A stretch of 64,000 nt of DNA from Paratinospora sagittata (Eukaryota; Streptophyta; Magnoliopsida; Ranunculales; Menispermaceae), in contig CM069608.1 of assembly GCA_035771175.1 (NCBI GenBank), positions 14,784,019 to 14,848,018 on the forward strand. Reading direction: 5' to 3'. The notes beneath the pieces were generated by a model. That model was not told the origin of the DNA and searched no databases. It was given only the letters and a program-made list of their open reading frames with translations. The translations under genes and the position numbers were made by a program. Within the stretch, counting starts at the first letter, position 1. Each line of letters opens with the position of its first letter. This document shows positions 23,086 through 34,259 of this stretch, piece by piece.

Positions 23086-24674
23086 TCATTCCTGATTTTC
23101 TTGCCTACTGCCGCTCCTTTTAGACATCCTGCTAGGTACATAAAGACTACTAGAAGAAAGTTGAGAAGTTGCTCGCTGTTCTTCGACGTTTTGTATACGT
23201 GTTAACAAAACATTTTGAGTCTACTCCATCCGAGCAATACTAGATACAATCACATTTAACTGCTCAAATGGGTTAGTCAATTGCCCCATTGATGGTTGAT
23301 AAGTCGACTGTCCCATAGGTGGAGGGTAGGCCGTAGGCATTGGTGGAAAGTATTGGTTGTATGGTTGACTCATAGGTGGAGGGTAGTTGTTTTGATTGTA
23401 CAGGGATTCCCTAACTGGAACCCCTTGGACATTTGGATATGCTTGAGTCGAAAAGTTTTGAAACAATGGACTCATTAGTATATCCTGTCTTCCAAAATTT
23501 GGTGCCTCACAATTCTATTGTTGTTGGTTCACAGGAACTTGTGGAACTGGCCAATACAATACCTCAGGAGTTGGAAACCTTTGGTACGTAGTATTGCCTT
23601 GAGTTGGTATGTTCCAAGAAGGTGGATTTGCTGGGACTCTCTGTCCATCTTGATTTGGTTGAGGTTGATTTAGGTTGCCAAAAAGATCATCCTTAGAGAA
23701 TAAATGATCGGGTTGATCATTATTCGGGACTGGGTTTGCCGAAGGGTTCTGGTTTGGCTCACTATTTGGTGCCTCCCTAACAAGAATCTTGAGCCGACTT
23801 TTTCGTTGACAAAGTCCATTTTTGTCTCTAATTCTTTCACCATTTCCTCTTAAAGTCGCGCCAAATAGTTCCTCGTCAGTCACCCTTCCACTTGTGACGA
23901 ACGTCTTGAAGATAGAGGATGTTGTAACTGCATCAGTGATCTTCTTCGAAGACTCATCAATTGTTGACGTTTGCCTCGTATAGCATCCTCATGATCAAGA
24001 CTCCGTAACCTAGGAGCTCCTTCCTTGAAGTGTTTTGAATCACCCACAACATTTGCTGGATAATTATGTGAGGTAGGGAGACCTTAATTTTCTTCTCTAT
24101 GCAGTATAGCACAAGAAGTTGTGCCCTTAACATAGCACCTCTAGTCACCTTTTCCGGCAAGATGTTGTCGAATACTATCTTCCCAAGGCCGACAAGAGGA
24201 GGTTTAAGGATATTGTTTGGGAGGTGGGCGTACGTCAATTGGTGTACAACTTTTTGGCGAGGGAATTGAACAATTGTTCCTTAGACTCAACAATCTCTGC
24301 AACTGTCTGGGGTTCGTGTGTATCAATGATTTTATCTCCAATCGGGATCTCCATAAATGGCGAAATAATTTCGACGTTGAAATCTTTGTTCCCCTGACCG
24401 TTGTCTCCAAGACATGGCTGATCCCATCTTCTTGAAGTCCTACGCAATTCATGGCTTCGTAGAAAGACTTTACCAAGTTGAAGGAGATGTAACCCTCAAC
24501 TTTTATTATGTTTAACCACCCCAGCGTTGCGAGTTTTTCGTGAAGGATCGGACGGAGGCGGAGATCTCTATTGTCGATACTCCTCATAGTCAAAACCTCC
24601 CTGTCAAACAGTTCTGTAAGTCTAGTGGGAATTGGTTCCCGACTACTGGAAGTCGTTCTTTCACTTGAGGCCAT
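23086..24674 (-). pseudogene. ORF-X of N3
   Basis: The ATG at 24674 follows CCTTTCAGCAAGATA on the minus strand; the stop is at 23086-23088. Readable parts in order are MASSERTTSSSREPIPTRL, GWLNIIKVEGYISFNLVKSF, FMEIPIGDKIIDTHEPQT, LVGLGKIVFDNILPE, RAQLLVLYCIEKKIKVSLPH and LLGYGVLIMRMLYEANVN. A Pro/Gln/Asn-rich half follows (NQPQPNQDGQ; PPPMSQPYNQYFPPMPTAYP) and the end is Arg/Ser-rich. Frameshifts occur near 24380, 24235 and 23950, and a stop near 23517. The first half matches the plant transposon-protein domain in layout. Its role in the element is unknown. Confidence 0.72.
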
Positions 24675-25056
24675 TATCTTGCTGAAAGGAAAATAAACTT
24701 GTGAAATACACAAAATATATTCCTAACATTTTTAAGATTTATGTTTTGTCCGTTGGACAATATTTTCTATTTTTGTCTTGATGTTTATGTCGTCATTTAA
24801 TCCAAATTTTCCATTAACAACATGATATATATATATATATATATATATCTTATATATACATAGACATATTTAATCATAACTATATATATATTTGAATCTA
24901 AACTATATAAAAACTATATAGTTTTCTAGATATATATTTAATATAAATCTCAACTATACATAATTCATATATATATATAGTTCTAAAGATATATATATCT
25001 GATAAAAAAAATTTCTTCCCCTAATTTGGTGGACTTGGACGGGCCGTGGAGCTTAC
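24675..25056 (-). other. AT-rich leader of N3
   Basis: The 5' leader between primer site and ORF-X is dominated by ATATAT tracts (24820-25005) with palindromes of the type AACTATATATAT and ATATATAGTT. The same character is seen in N1 (29841-30581) and N2 (51835-52193). Confidence 0.6.
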
Positions 25057-25068
25057 GCTCTGATACCA
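25057..25068 (-). other. Primer binding site of N3
   Basis: GCTCTGATACCA is the exact reverse complement of TGGTATCAGAGC, pairing with initiator Met tRNA. It lies five bases from the LTR. Confidence 0.92.
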
Positions 25069-25073
25069 TTAAA

Positions 25074-25736
25074 TGTTAATGGTCATCACTGACACTCGCG
25101 TGTGTTCACGACCATGACCTACAAAGTCACGTGGCACATGAGCGTACCTCAGAGAAAGTTTTACGGCCAGCTCTAGTTTGAGAGGTGAGACACGTGGTCT
25201 ACTTAAATACCAATCGTCTAGAGCAGCACGCTACCTCTCGTTCACTGTTTAAAGTTACTGAGGACAAGACTGAGTTTGGTTAAACCAAATTGACCACTAA
25301 TCCGGCATAGCAACAGTGTAATACATGAACTCCAAATATACTGGCACAAGTATAAACATTATATGCAATAATGTAGTGTAAATGAATAGTAGACATAATG
25401 ATAAATGAATGTAAACTTTAATAAAAGTTATAAGACACGCAAACCTATGTTTCGTTCTGCACCTTAAGATAAAAACTCCTCTCTCGAACTGGTGCCTTCT
25501 CCCAAGCAGAACCGCATTGCACTGCGAAGGGGGTCTCGAAAAGAGAGTCCCAAAAGAGAAGACAAAAACTCAAGATGAGTGAGAGAGAGAAGAAAAATAA
25601 AAAGGAGAAGTGATTTTGGTGTGAGAAATGAGGAGGAGGGGGGGTTCCTTAAATAGGAAAAAAAGGTGCCTGAAGGTTCTGGCGCGCCTGAAGTTCAATT
25701 TCTTTTTTTTTGGTTGTGCAAACCTAGGGTATTACA
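25074..25736 (-). repeat. 5' LTR of N3, rearranged (663 bp)
   Basis: The part from about 25168 to 25736 matches the 3' LTR of N3, including TATTTAAG at 25648-25655 (minus strand). The first 95 bases after TG (25074-25168: TTAATGGTCATCACTGACAC and onward) do not match any other LTR here and replace about 750 bp of normal R/U5 sequence. The right end is GGTATTACA. Confidence 0.75.
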
Positions 25737-27546
25737 ACAAATGATAGAGATGTGTTCTACAACACACTCAACAATATATAACTTACAATCTTGATTGAGT
25801 ATACACTACTATTCCAACCACAATGATTTAAATGATGCGATGTGTTGATATAGTTTTTCTCAAATGCAATCGATTCAAATATATATGATATGAAGTCAAG
25901 AATTGAATATGCACATGTAACAATATATTGATTCTAACAATGATATTTTGAAAGTACAAAAATCAATATACAATGATGATCAAAACTTGATGATTCTAAA
26001 TGAATAAATGATTATGATCAAGAATCAAGCAAACCAAGTGTTGATCTATGAAATCGATTCAATATATTATAACTTTAACACATGAATTGATACCACAAAA
26101 TATTTATGAAACCACTAAACAAGATAATATGATATAAAGATCAAACTAGGGTTTCACACACAATAAGCAAGATGAAATCAATTTTCAAGATATTAACTTA
26201 AGCATAAAACTGATTTGCTCAAAAAAAAAATCACAAGAATCGAGTTAGAAATTTTACCCCACTTGGGTAAGGTTGAAGCTCGATGATTCTTCAAAAGTAA
26301 TGTTGGATGAGAGATTCCACGTTCAAGAAAGATCAAGACACAACAAGATGTGTAGTGAACACTCAAAAACGTTTTGAACATTTACTCAATAAAAACATAC
26401 GACTTTCTCAAAGTTTTGAAAGATTTTGAGAACTTTTTGGAAGTATGAATCAATAAATCAAATGTAGGTGAACTTTTGCTTTGAAAGAGGTTTAAAATCG
26501 CTTAAGAACTTGTTTTGGACTTGTAGAAATACTAAGACGAAAAACGTACAAGTTCTCTAAGTTTTGCAAAAGTTGCTCAACAAATGAGTAAGTGTGATAT
26601 TTATAGAAAAACACCACACCGAGGCACAGGAACGCGTCCCTCAAGGAAGAAGTGCGTTTCTGCTTTGAAATCTGAAAAATCTCAGATTTTCCTTCAATTA
26701 AGGAGCGTGTTCCTCAATATGTCCGTTGGGCATAGAAATGGGCTCCTTCATCAAGAACCACTAACACTATAAAATATCTTATTTTGCCCTTAACAACAGG
26801 AGTACGCTCATTCTTGAAGGAGTGCGTTCTTTTTTCCCTGATAAAAAATTTTTGACTCTCAGGAAAAACCACAGCAGCGCGTTCCTCTTACAAGGAGCTC
26901 GTTCCTTAAACTCTAATAAAAAAATACCGAGTCTCGGGAAAATGCTCAGGAGCGCATTCCTTCACTATAAAGTGAAAGAAACCCAATTTTTATCACTGTG
27001 AGTTTAGGACATTGTCAAATATAGATTAACTTTTAATTTTTTTTTGACAAGATTAAAGTACAATTGACAAAGTTAAATACGTGTAATCTGATCGATTAAG
27101 CATGTGATCAAAGCAATAAGAACAGTACACGTAAAACGATTAAACCATAAAAAGTTGGTAAAATGAATGCATGTTAATCACTGATAAATATATGCATGAT
27201 AAATGATGTAAACTATGTGATTGCATAATTATCGTACTATTGTGTGTGCATTCATGATTAATAATATAATATTGTATATGCATGAGTATGATAAACTATA
27301 TGCATAATTTTCGAAAAGATGTATATCATATTGTCGTTGGAACACGTAAATGTTACTTTACAACACTAAGATTCTAAACAAAAAATACAACCATGAAGCT
27401 CTTAAATCTTCGTGCAATGTTGTTCCTTCCTCATACTTTGACAGACTAGTTGAATTCATCTGATATAGCTAGTTAGCACTGAAACAATTACATCAAAGAG
27501 ATTAGTGATCACACATATGTTGTCAGTAATTATCAAAACAAAATAG
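25737..27546 (-). repeat. Main piece of the reverse S1 LTR
   Basis: It aligns in reverse complement with 55010-56760. No gene is present. GC-rich boxes such as GGAGCGCGTTCC and AGGAGTGCGTTC recur at 26620-26960, just upstream (in LTR sense) of a TATA-like TATAAATA at about 26595-26610. It is cut at 27546 by the T solo LTR, with the target duplication AATAG. Confidence 0.78.
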
Positions 27547-28210
27547 TGTAATACCTTAGGATTGCACAAAAAAAAAAAAAAATCTTTTAGGGGCAACGCC
27601 CAAACGTTCAGGCGCCAGATCTGAAAGAAGAAGTTCTTATCTGAAGGTGGAGAACGAAACATAGGTTTTCGCGTTTTATAACTTTTATTAAAGTTTACAT
27701 TCAATTATTATTATGTCCACTGTTCATTTACACTGCATTATGTCATATAATGTTTATATTGTCGCACTTATGCCTGTATATTTGGAATTCATGTATTACG
27801 CTGTTATAATGTCAGATTTAAGGTCAATCTGGCTCAACTAGACTCCGTCTTATCCTTAGTAACTTTAAATAGTGAACGGGAGGCAGCGGGCTGTTCTAGG
27901 CGATTGGTATTTAAGCAGACCTTGTGTCTCACCTCTCAACTGGGGACTGATCTAGTTGACCTTATTGAAAGCTATTAGCTTATACAAGTAATACTGAATG
28001 TCCTAACCTCGCACGTTGTGATACCAACTCCGATAAGGATCACCAGACGTTGCCAAAGTCAGTCTAAATGTCGAGAAAAGACCAGACCAGTTCATGCATT
28101 GGCATCATACATATCACCACCTAGGGCCGTATGTGGTTTATGACTCATAGAATAGTTAGGAGCATTGTAATACCCTGTATTTCACAAAAAAAAAATTACT
28201 ATTTGGGCAA

Positions 28211-28505
28211 AGCCCGAACGTTCAGGCGCATGACAGAACGTTCAGGCGCATGCCAGAACGTTCAGGCGCATCACAGAACGTTCAGGCGCATGCCAGAACG
28301 TTCAGGCGCAATGCATGCCCAAACGTTCAGGCGCATGACAGAATGTTCAGGCGCATGCCAGAACGTTCAGGCGCAGTGCATGCCCAAACGTTCAGGCGCA
28401 TGCCAGAACGTTCAGGCGGAAGGCATGCCAGAATGTTCAGGCGCATGCCAGAACGTACAGGCTCATGCCAGAACGTTCAGGCGCATGCCCGAACGTTTAG
28501 GCGCA
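28211..28505 (+). repeat. 20-bp minisatellite in U3 of N1
   Basis: About 14 head-to-tail variants of CGTTCAGGCGCATGCCAGAA fill U3 upstream of the TATA box, some with an inserted ATGCATGCC. Frames such as 28131-28520 are translations of this array. There are no unique spacers between units, so this is not a CRISPR array. Confidence 0.95.
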
Positions 28506-28513
28506 AAAATCTC

Positions 28514-28521
28514 TATATAAG
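28514..28521 (+). promoter_or_regulatory. TATA box of N1 5' LTR
   Basis: TATATAAG follows the minisatellite directly and precedes a CT-rich leader. The same box occurs at 59258-59265 in the solo LTR, and a TATTTAAG variant at 17196-17203, 25648-25655 and 53494-53501 on the minus strand. This is the likely Pol II promoter core of the family. Confidence 0.75.
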
Positions 28522-29828
28522 AAACCTCCTCATTTCTCATTCCTCACACCAAATCACCTTCTCTTGTGAATTTCTTCTCCTTTCCATGCATTCTAAGTTT
28601 TTGAGACTCTCTGTCCGAGACTCTCGGTGCGGTGCAACAAAGTTTTGTCCGGAGGAAAGCGCCAGATCAGAAAGCGGTGCAACGAAGTTCTATCCGGAGG
28701 AAAGCGCCAGATCTGAAAGAAGAAGTTTTTATCTGAAAGTGGGGAACGAAACATAGGTTTGCGTGTTTCATAACTTTTATTAAAGTTTACATTCAATTAT
28801 TATTATGTCTACTATTCATTTACACTGCATTATGTCATATACTGTTTATACTGCCGCACTTATGCCTGTATATTCGGAATTCATGTATTGCACTGTTATA
28901 ATGCCGAATTTGTAGTCAATCTGACTCAACTAGACTCGGTCTTGTCCTCAGTAACTCTAAATAGTGAACGGGAGGCAGCGGGCTACTCTAGGCGATTGGT
29001 ATTTAAGCAGACCTTGTGTCTCACCTCTCAACTGGGGACTGATCTAGTTGGTCTTATTGAAAGCTATCAGCTTATACAATAATACTGAATGTCCTATTCT
29101 TGCACGTTGTGATACCGACCTTGATAAGGATCACCAGACGTTGCCAAAGTCAGTCTAAATTTTAAAGAAAAGACCAGACCAAAAGACTAGACCAGTTCAT
29201 GCATTGGCATCATACATATCATCACCTAGGGACGTATATGGTTTATGACTCATAGAATAGTTAGGAGCATTGCTCGCTATTCATTATATTTCTCTGGAGA
29301 GGGGCGTACATGAGAACCCGGCTACACCCGGGGAGGGACATCAGTACGTGAATTCAGAGCATCGTTCCTGTACGTGAATTCAGGCGATGTACGTTCATCA
29401 AACCATTACGAGACGGTGTCATGCATACATACATATTGATTGATTATGATGCTCACATGTGTATTTAAGATATTTGATATTGAAGTATGCTTTATTAATT
29501 GTTATACTCATGCACTATTTACCCACTGAGGGCGTTAAGCTCACTCCATTATTATCAAATCTTTCACAGGAAATTAGGGTGGACTGGGTGCAGGTTATGG
29601 GGCCCACATATTGTACCCTTTGTATGATTCATTGGGGATTTTGGGAGTATGTTCCCTTGACCATTTTATGTACAAAAGTATTCTGAATTAAATGAAATCA
29701 GATTTGTACGGTGTGTACCGTATTTTCGCTGCGCACTCTGTTGTTACCATTGTAATTGTTCCAAATGCCCGCCCCGTCCGAGAGTGTACCGCCGGTTTAG
29801 GCGCTTCCGGGCAGGGTGTGACATTTAA

Positions 29829-29840
29829 TGGTATCAGAGC
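29829..29840 (+). other. Primer binding site of N1
   Basis: TGGTATCAGAGC is a perfect 12-base complement to the initiator Met tRNA 3' end, five bases after the LTR end. Confidence 0.95.
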
Positions 29841-30581
29841 GTACGGTCCACGGCCCGCCCAAGTCCACCAAATTAGGGGAAGAAAAATTTTATTAGATAT
29901 ATATATCTCTAGAATTATATATACATATATCAATTATATATAGTTGAGATTTGTATTAAATATATATATCTAGAAAACTATATGATTTTTATATAGTTTG
30001 ATTTAAATATACATATAGTCATGATTTATTAGAAACTATATGTGTAGTTATGATTGAATATATGTATCTATATACCTTAGTGTATATGAGGTACGTATAA
30101 AAAAAAAAAAAATCGAAAATTTCGACAAAAAAAAAATTTGAAACATTTTATTTGATATATCTAGAACTATATATATATATATATATGCATTATATATATA
30201 GTTAAGATTTGGATTAAAAACAATTATATATGATTTTTATATAGTTTAATTTCAAATATTTCAAATAGTTGATTTTTGAAAACTATATATATAGTTATGA
30301 TTAAATATGTCTATACATTCATATGTGAATACGGCATATATACATATTTCAAATAGTTGATTTTTGGAAACTATATATATAGTTATGATTAAATATGTCT
30401 ATACATTCATATGTGAATACGACATATATACATCAAATCACTAATGAAGAAAATTTCATGATGGCATAAACATCAAAAGAAAACTCGAAAATAATGTCTA
30501 GCAGACAAGGTATAAATCTAAAAAATATTAGGAATATATTTTGTGTCTTTCACACAAATTTATTTTCCTTTCAGCAAAAGA
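29841..30581 (+). other. AT-rich leader of N1 with 88-bp duplication
   Basis: The leader is noncoding. An 88-bp unit is repeated in tandem (30256-30343 and 30344-30431) with few changes. Each unit holds the perfect palindrome AACTATATATATAGTT. The leader ends TTTTCCTTTCAG (30563-30574), like a 3' splice site, seven bases before the ORF-X ATG. Confidence 0.7.
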
Positions 30582-32162
30582 ATGGCCTCAAGGGAAGGAA
30601 CAACTTCCACTAGCCGGGAACCAATTCCCACTAGACTAACGGAATTGTCCAAAAGAGAGGTTATGACCATGAGGAGCATCGACAATAAAGATCTCCGCCT
30701 CCGCCCAATCCTTCACGACAAACTCACAACATTGGACTGGTTAAATATAACCAAAGTCGAGGGACAAGTCTCTTACAACTTGGTCAGATCCTTCTACGAT
30801 GCCATGAATTACGTAGGACTTCCAGAAGAGGGAATCAGCCCTGTATTGGAGACAATAGTTATGGGGATAAAAATTTCTATCAACGTCGAACTTATTGCTC
30901 GACTTTTGGAGATTCCGATTGAGGAGCGGATTATTGATCCACATGAACCCCGGACAGTTGCAGAGATCGCAGAATCTAATGAACAATTGTTTAATTCCCT
31001 CTCCAAAGAGCCATACACTCAATTAACATACACCAACCTCCCAAACAATCATCTTAAGCCATCTCTTGCCGGCCTCGGAAAGATTGTATACGGCAACATC
31101 TTGCCAGAAAAGGGGACTAGAGGCACTATGTCAAGGGCTCAACTTCTTATGCTATACTGCATAGAGAAGAAAATTACGGTCTCCCTACCTCACATTATTA
31201 TCCAACAAATGTTGAGGGTGATACAACACCCTTTAAGAAAATAATTCATCGGCTATGGAGTCTTGATTATGAGGATACTATACGAGGCAAACGTCGCCAC
31301 TTTCGATGGAACGTCAAAGCTCATCACTGAACCAGTTACAACATCCTCTATCTTCAAGACATATGGCACAAGTGGAGGGGTAACTGACGAAGAGGTATTA
31401 AGCACGACCATAAGAAATGCCGAAAGAATGAGAGACCAGCATGGGCGTTGCCTTCACAAAAGTCGACGCCAGATGCCCGTCCAAGAAGGGCCAAATAATG
31501 ATTCACATCCAAATCCTACATCAGACCCAGCCCCGAATAGTGATCCAACCGATCGTCCATTCACTGACGAAGAATTATATGCCACACTAAATCAACCTAC
31601 ACAAAGTCATGATAGACAAGGTACGCAAGGAAATCCACCAACGTGGAACGTGCCCACTCCAGGCACCACTTCGTACCAAAGATTTCCAACTCCTACGGTA
31701 TAGTATCAGCCAGTTCCACAAGTTGCTGTGAACCAACAACAACAATATTGGGCGTCACCAAATCTTGGAGGACAAAACATCCCGATAAGCCCATTGTTTC
31801 AAACTTTTTCACCACAAACAAATCCAAATATCCATGGGTTTCCAGTTAGGGGATCCCCGCACAATCAAAACAACTACCTTCCACCTATGAACCAATACTT
31901 TCCCCCAATGTCTATGGCCTACCCTTCTCCTACGGGACAAACGACCCATCAACCACCAATGGGACAACCGACTAACCTACTTGAACGGTTAGATGAAATG
32001 GCATCCAATATTGCTGCACTGAAAGAGAGCCACACTAATATATTAACTCGTTTGCACAACTCCGACGCAGAGCGTGCAAACTCTCAGCCTTCTGTTAGTA
32101 GCCGTTCTCTACGTAGCAGTAGATCTCGAAGGAGCGATAGTAGACACGAAAGTCACAATTAA
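30582..32162 (+). pseudogene. ORF-X of N1, best preserved copy (526 codons, two stops)
   Basis: One frame runs from ATG 30582 to the stop at 32160-32162, broken only by TAA 31242-31244 and TAG 31701-31703. Residues 1-40 are Ser/Thr/Arg-rich. About 45-235 is a globular part with LDWLNITKVEGQVSYNLVRS, VMGIKISINVELIARLLEIP, LAGLGKIVYGNILPEKGTRG and RAQLLMLYCIEKKITVSLPH. About 290-460 is Pro/Gln/Asn-rich. Residues 465-495 form a probable coiled coil (LLERLDEMASNIAALKES), and the tail is Arg/Ser-rich. The globular part resembles the Pfam putative plant transposon protein family (PF20167, from memory). A role as an RNA-binding or capsid accessory protein is a guess based on the tail and its place before gag. 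Confidence 0.75.
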
Positions 32163-32946
32163 TTACTGGCATTGTAAACTTTTCTTTGATATATATGAAT
32201 GAAATTGTTTTGTTTAAAGACTATCTTTGATGGGCCGACTTACAACCATTTTTTCTTTTGTATCACTAACTTTGGAGTGGTATGGGACACAACAAAATTG
32301 GAAGATACTAAATAAAATGTGGAAGTAAGAAAACCCATGACCTTGTGTGAAAAGAAACATTTGGAGAAAGTTGCATTACTAATATTATCACTAAGTTTAC
32401 ACGGTATGGGACGAGTAAATTTGGACGATACTATTAGTGAACTTCTATTCAGCCAATGGTTTTAGAGACCGTGTTCATACAACTTAACTTGGTTGACACC
32501 CTTATTACTAAATTCATGTGGTATGGGACACATGAACTTGGATAATAATCGAAAAGACTAAGAGTAAGCGTCTGAATGCATAAGATTGCGATAGAACGTT
32601 AGCTCAGGCTATTTACCGAGGCAAATCTTAGAATTCTTATGACTCGTATGGATTTTCAATGAAATATATGTATGTTCACAAAGACCAAAACCAAATCTTT
32701 TGAAATACTTGCACAATTTTGTACTTATTATATAAACATTCTAACCTTGTTTGTTTTTACACCATGGCCACACATACGAGATATATAAGATTCTTTGATT
32801 CCTCAACAACAACTTTACACTCTGCTTAGAAAAATAGGTGATTTTAATATTACAGTACTCTCGAAATTGTTGCTGAGCATACTATAACATTATACTTGCC
32901 TACAATTTCTTAATCTTGGTTTTATTTTCTCCTTGCCAGTGAGAAA
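32163..32946 (+). other. Conserved ORF-X to gag spacer of N1
   Basis: The spacer is 784 bases, noncoding, and collinear with those of B, N2 and N3. Three imperfect repeats at 32262-32310, 32387-32433 and 32503-32550 share GGTATGGGACACA or a close variant followed by an A-rich stretch and TTGGA. Its end, TTATTTTCTCCTTGCCAG (32923-32940), looks like a 3' splice site six bases before the gag ATG. Confidence 0.68.
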
Positions 32947-34140
32947 ATGCAAACAAGAAAGAGAGGAAGGCCACGTACTGTTCGTCCCGCAGTTGAGGCA
33001 CCTCCTGAGATTCAGGAACCGCCGCCTCCGACAATAGCACAGGCCACACCCGACACTGCCACTCCATCTGGGCAGGCAATCCCACCCCCACCCGCACCCT
33101 TTGCCATACCTTCAAGCATTGAAACCTTCTTCGCTGGATTTATTGAGGCGATGAAGGCCACGGTTCAAATTGTCGTTCGTGAGACTGCAGCCAGTCAGGT
33201 TGCCACGGTTCAAGCACCTGTAAAACTTGCGTCGGAAGCTCAAACTGATCAGATTACTAAATACAAGCGGCTACAACCTCTTACTTTCGATGGCACCATT
33301 GATCCTGATGAGGTGCAAAAGTGGCTGGATGAGTCAAAGAAGGCTCTTGATGCCATGGGAGTCAATGAGACTCGCAAAATTCCACTAGCGACCTACCAAC
33401 TTGTTGGTGGAGCAAACAAATGGTGGATCACAGTGAAAGAAGACCCACGGGTCAACATTGCCGATATGATTTGGCAACAGTTCGAGTCAATGTTTATTGA
33501 TGAGTATTTTCCCAGCGCGGTGGGAAGCAAAAGCGACAGGACTTCGCTAAGTTATACCAAGGCACCATGACCGTCAGAGAATATGCTGGAAAATTCAAAG
33601 AATTATCCGTCTACTCTCTCTTCACCATCTCAACGGAGCGAGATAAGACTGAGAAATTTTATAATGGCCTTCGCCATGACATTTGACAAGCCTTATCAAT
33701 CTTGGATCTCAAGATTTACAAAGAGGTTGTTGACAAGGCCATGAGCTTTGAACAAGAGAAGCTCTTACAGGAATAGCGAATGAATAAGGGCAAACGACCT
33801 GCAACGTTTTCCCAACAAGGCTTGCACCAGGGCAACAAGAAAAAGCCCTACTACAATCAAAACCCAGCCCTCCCAGCCCCGGTTTCGAAGAATGAGGCCA
33901 CAACACCTGCGGCTGAACCTTCTAATCCTAACCATCAGGGTTTCCAAAATCATGGCCGCGGAGGTCGTTATGGAAGAGGTGGCCGTCGAAACAGCAATGG
34001 CAGAGGTGGTGGTCGACACCACATTCGGCATGGCCAGCAGAACAATAAGCATGGCCAATAGAACCATCCGCAGTATCATCCGACATGTTTCAACTGCGGC
34101 CAGAAAGGCCATGTAAAACATCTTTGTCCGCACCTTCAGC
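32947..34140 (+). pseudogene. gag: gag of N1
   Basis: The ATG at 32947 is chosen because all copies start MQTRKRGR here. A Pro-rich N-terminus is followed by TDQITKYKRLQPLTFDGTID and the gag core (WWITVKEDPRVN; FESMFIDEYFPSA). The frame shifts at about 33522 and continues as DFAKLYQGTMTVREYAGKFK. Stops lie at 33684-33686 (a CGA to TGA type change), 33774-33776 and 34059-34061. A Gly/Arg/Asn-rich segment leads to an intact zinc knuckle CFNCGQKGHVKHLC (about 34087-34128). Gag and pol share one frame after the shift, as usual for this lineage. Confidence 0.9.
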
Positions 34141-34259
34141 AACCTATTCCGGCTCTTTTAGTCCAACAAGCACCACCTGCTGCTAATGCCCAACCCAGGC
34201 AGAACCAGCAGAACCAGGGTCAACGGAATCAGGGCCGAGCATTCGCCATCGCTCACCAT

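Larger units (their letters stand above)
15942..25736 (-). mobile_element. N3: Tekay-like gypsy element with ORF-X and ORF-Y
   Basis: This is a reverse-strand T-family element with an LTR at each end (15942-17259 and 25074-25736). Read in sense, it has primer site, AT-rich leader, ORF-X, spacer, gag, protease, RT, RNase H, integrase, chromodomain-like tail, ORF-Y and polypurine tract. It interrupts the S1 LTR: S1 text ends near 15925 and resumes at 25737 with ACAAATGAT. No matching target duplication is present on the left because a primer-site remnant lies there. All coding parts have stops or frameshifts. Confidence 0.85.
28166..29823 (+). repeat. 5' LTR of N1 (1658 bp)
   Basis: It begins TGTAATACCCTGTATTTCAC and ends GGGTGTGACA. 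In order it has an A run, the 20-bp minisatellite, TATATAAG, a CT-rich transcribed leader and the long conserved R/U5 part. A GGTGCAACAAAGTT / GGTGCAACGAAGTT duplication of about 55 bp lies at 28630-28710. Confidence 0.93.

Noticed and set aside
28211..28505. A possible CRISPR array
   Set aside because: Units are contiguous without unique spacers, and this is plant LTR DNA.
28131..28756. Overlapping frames of 129 and 168 codons with repeated PERSGA/TFRRM words
   Set aside because: They are translations of the 20-bp U3 minisatellite in several frames; no protein gene is implied.
29829..29840. A tRNA gene fragment
   Set aside because: Only the 12-base primer complement is present, with no tRNA arms.
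32900..33115. Frames antisense to gag and to RT (for example 34715-35026)
   Set aside because: These are shadows of the coding strand; they lie opposite recognised gag and RT motifs.
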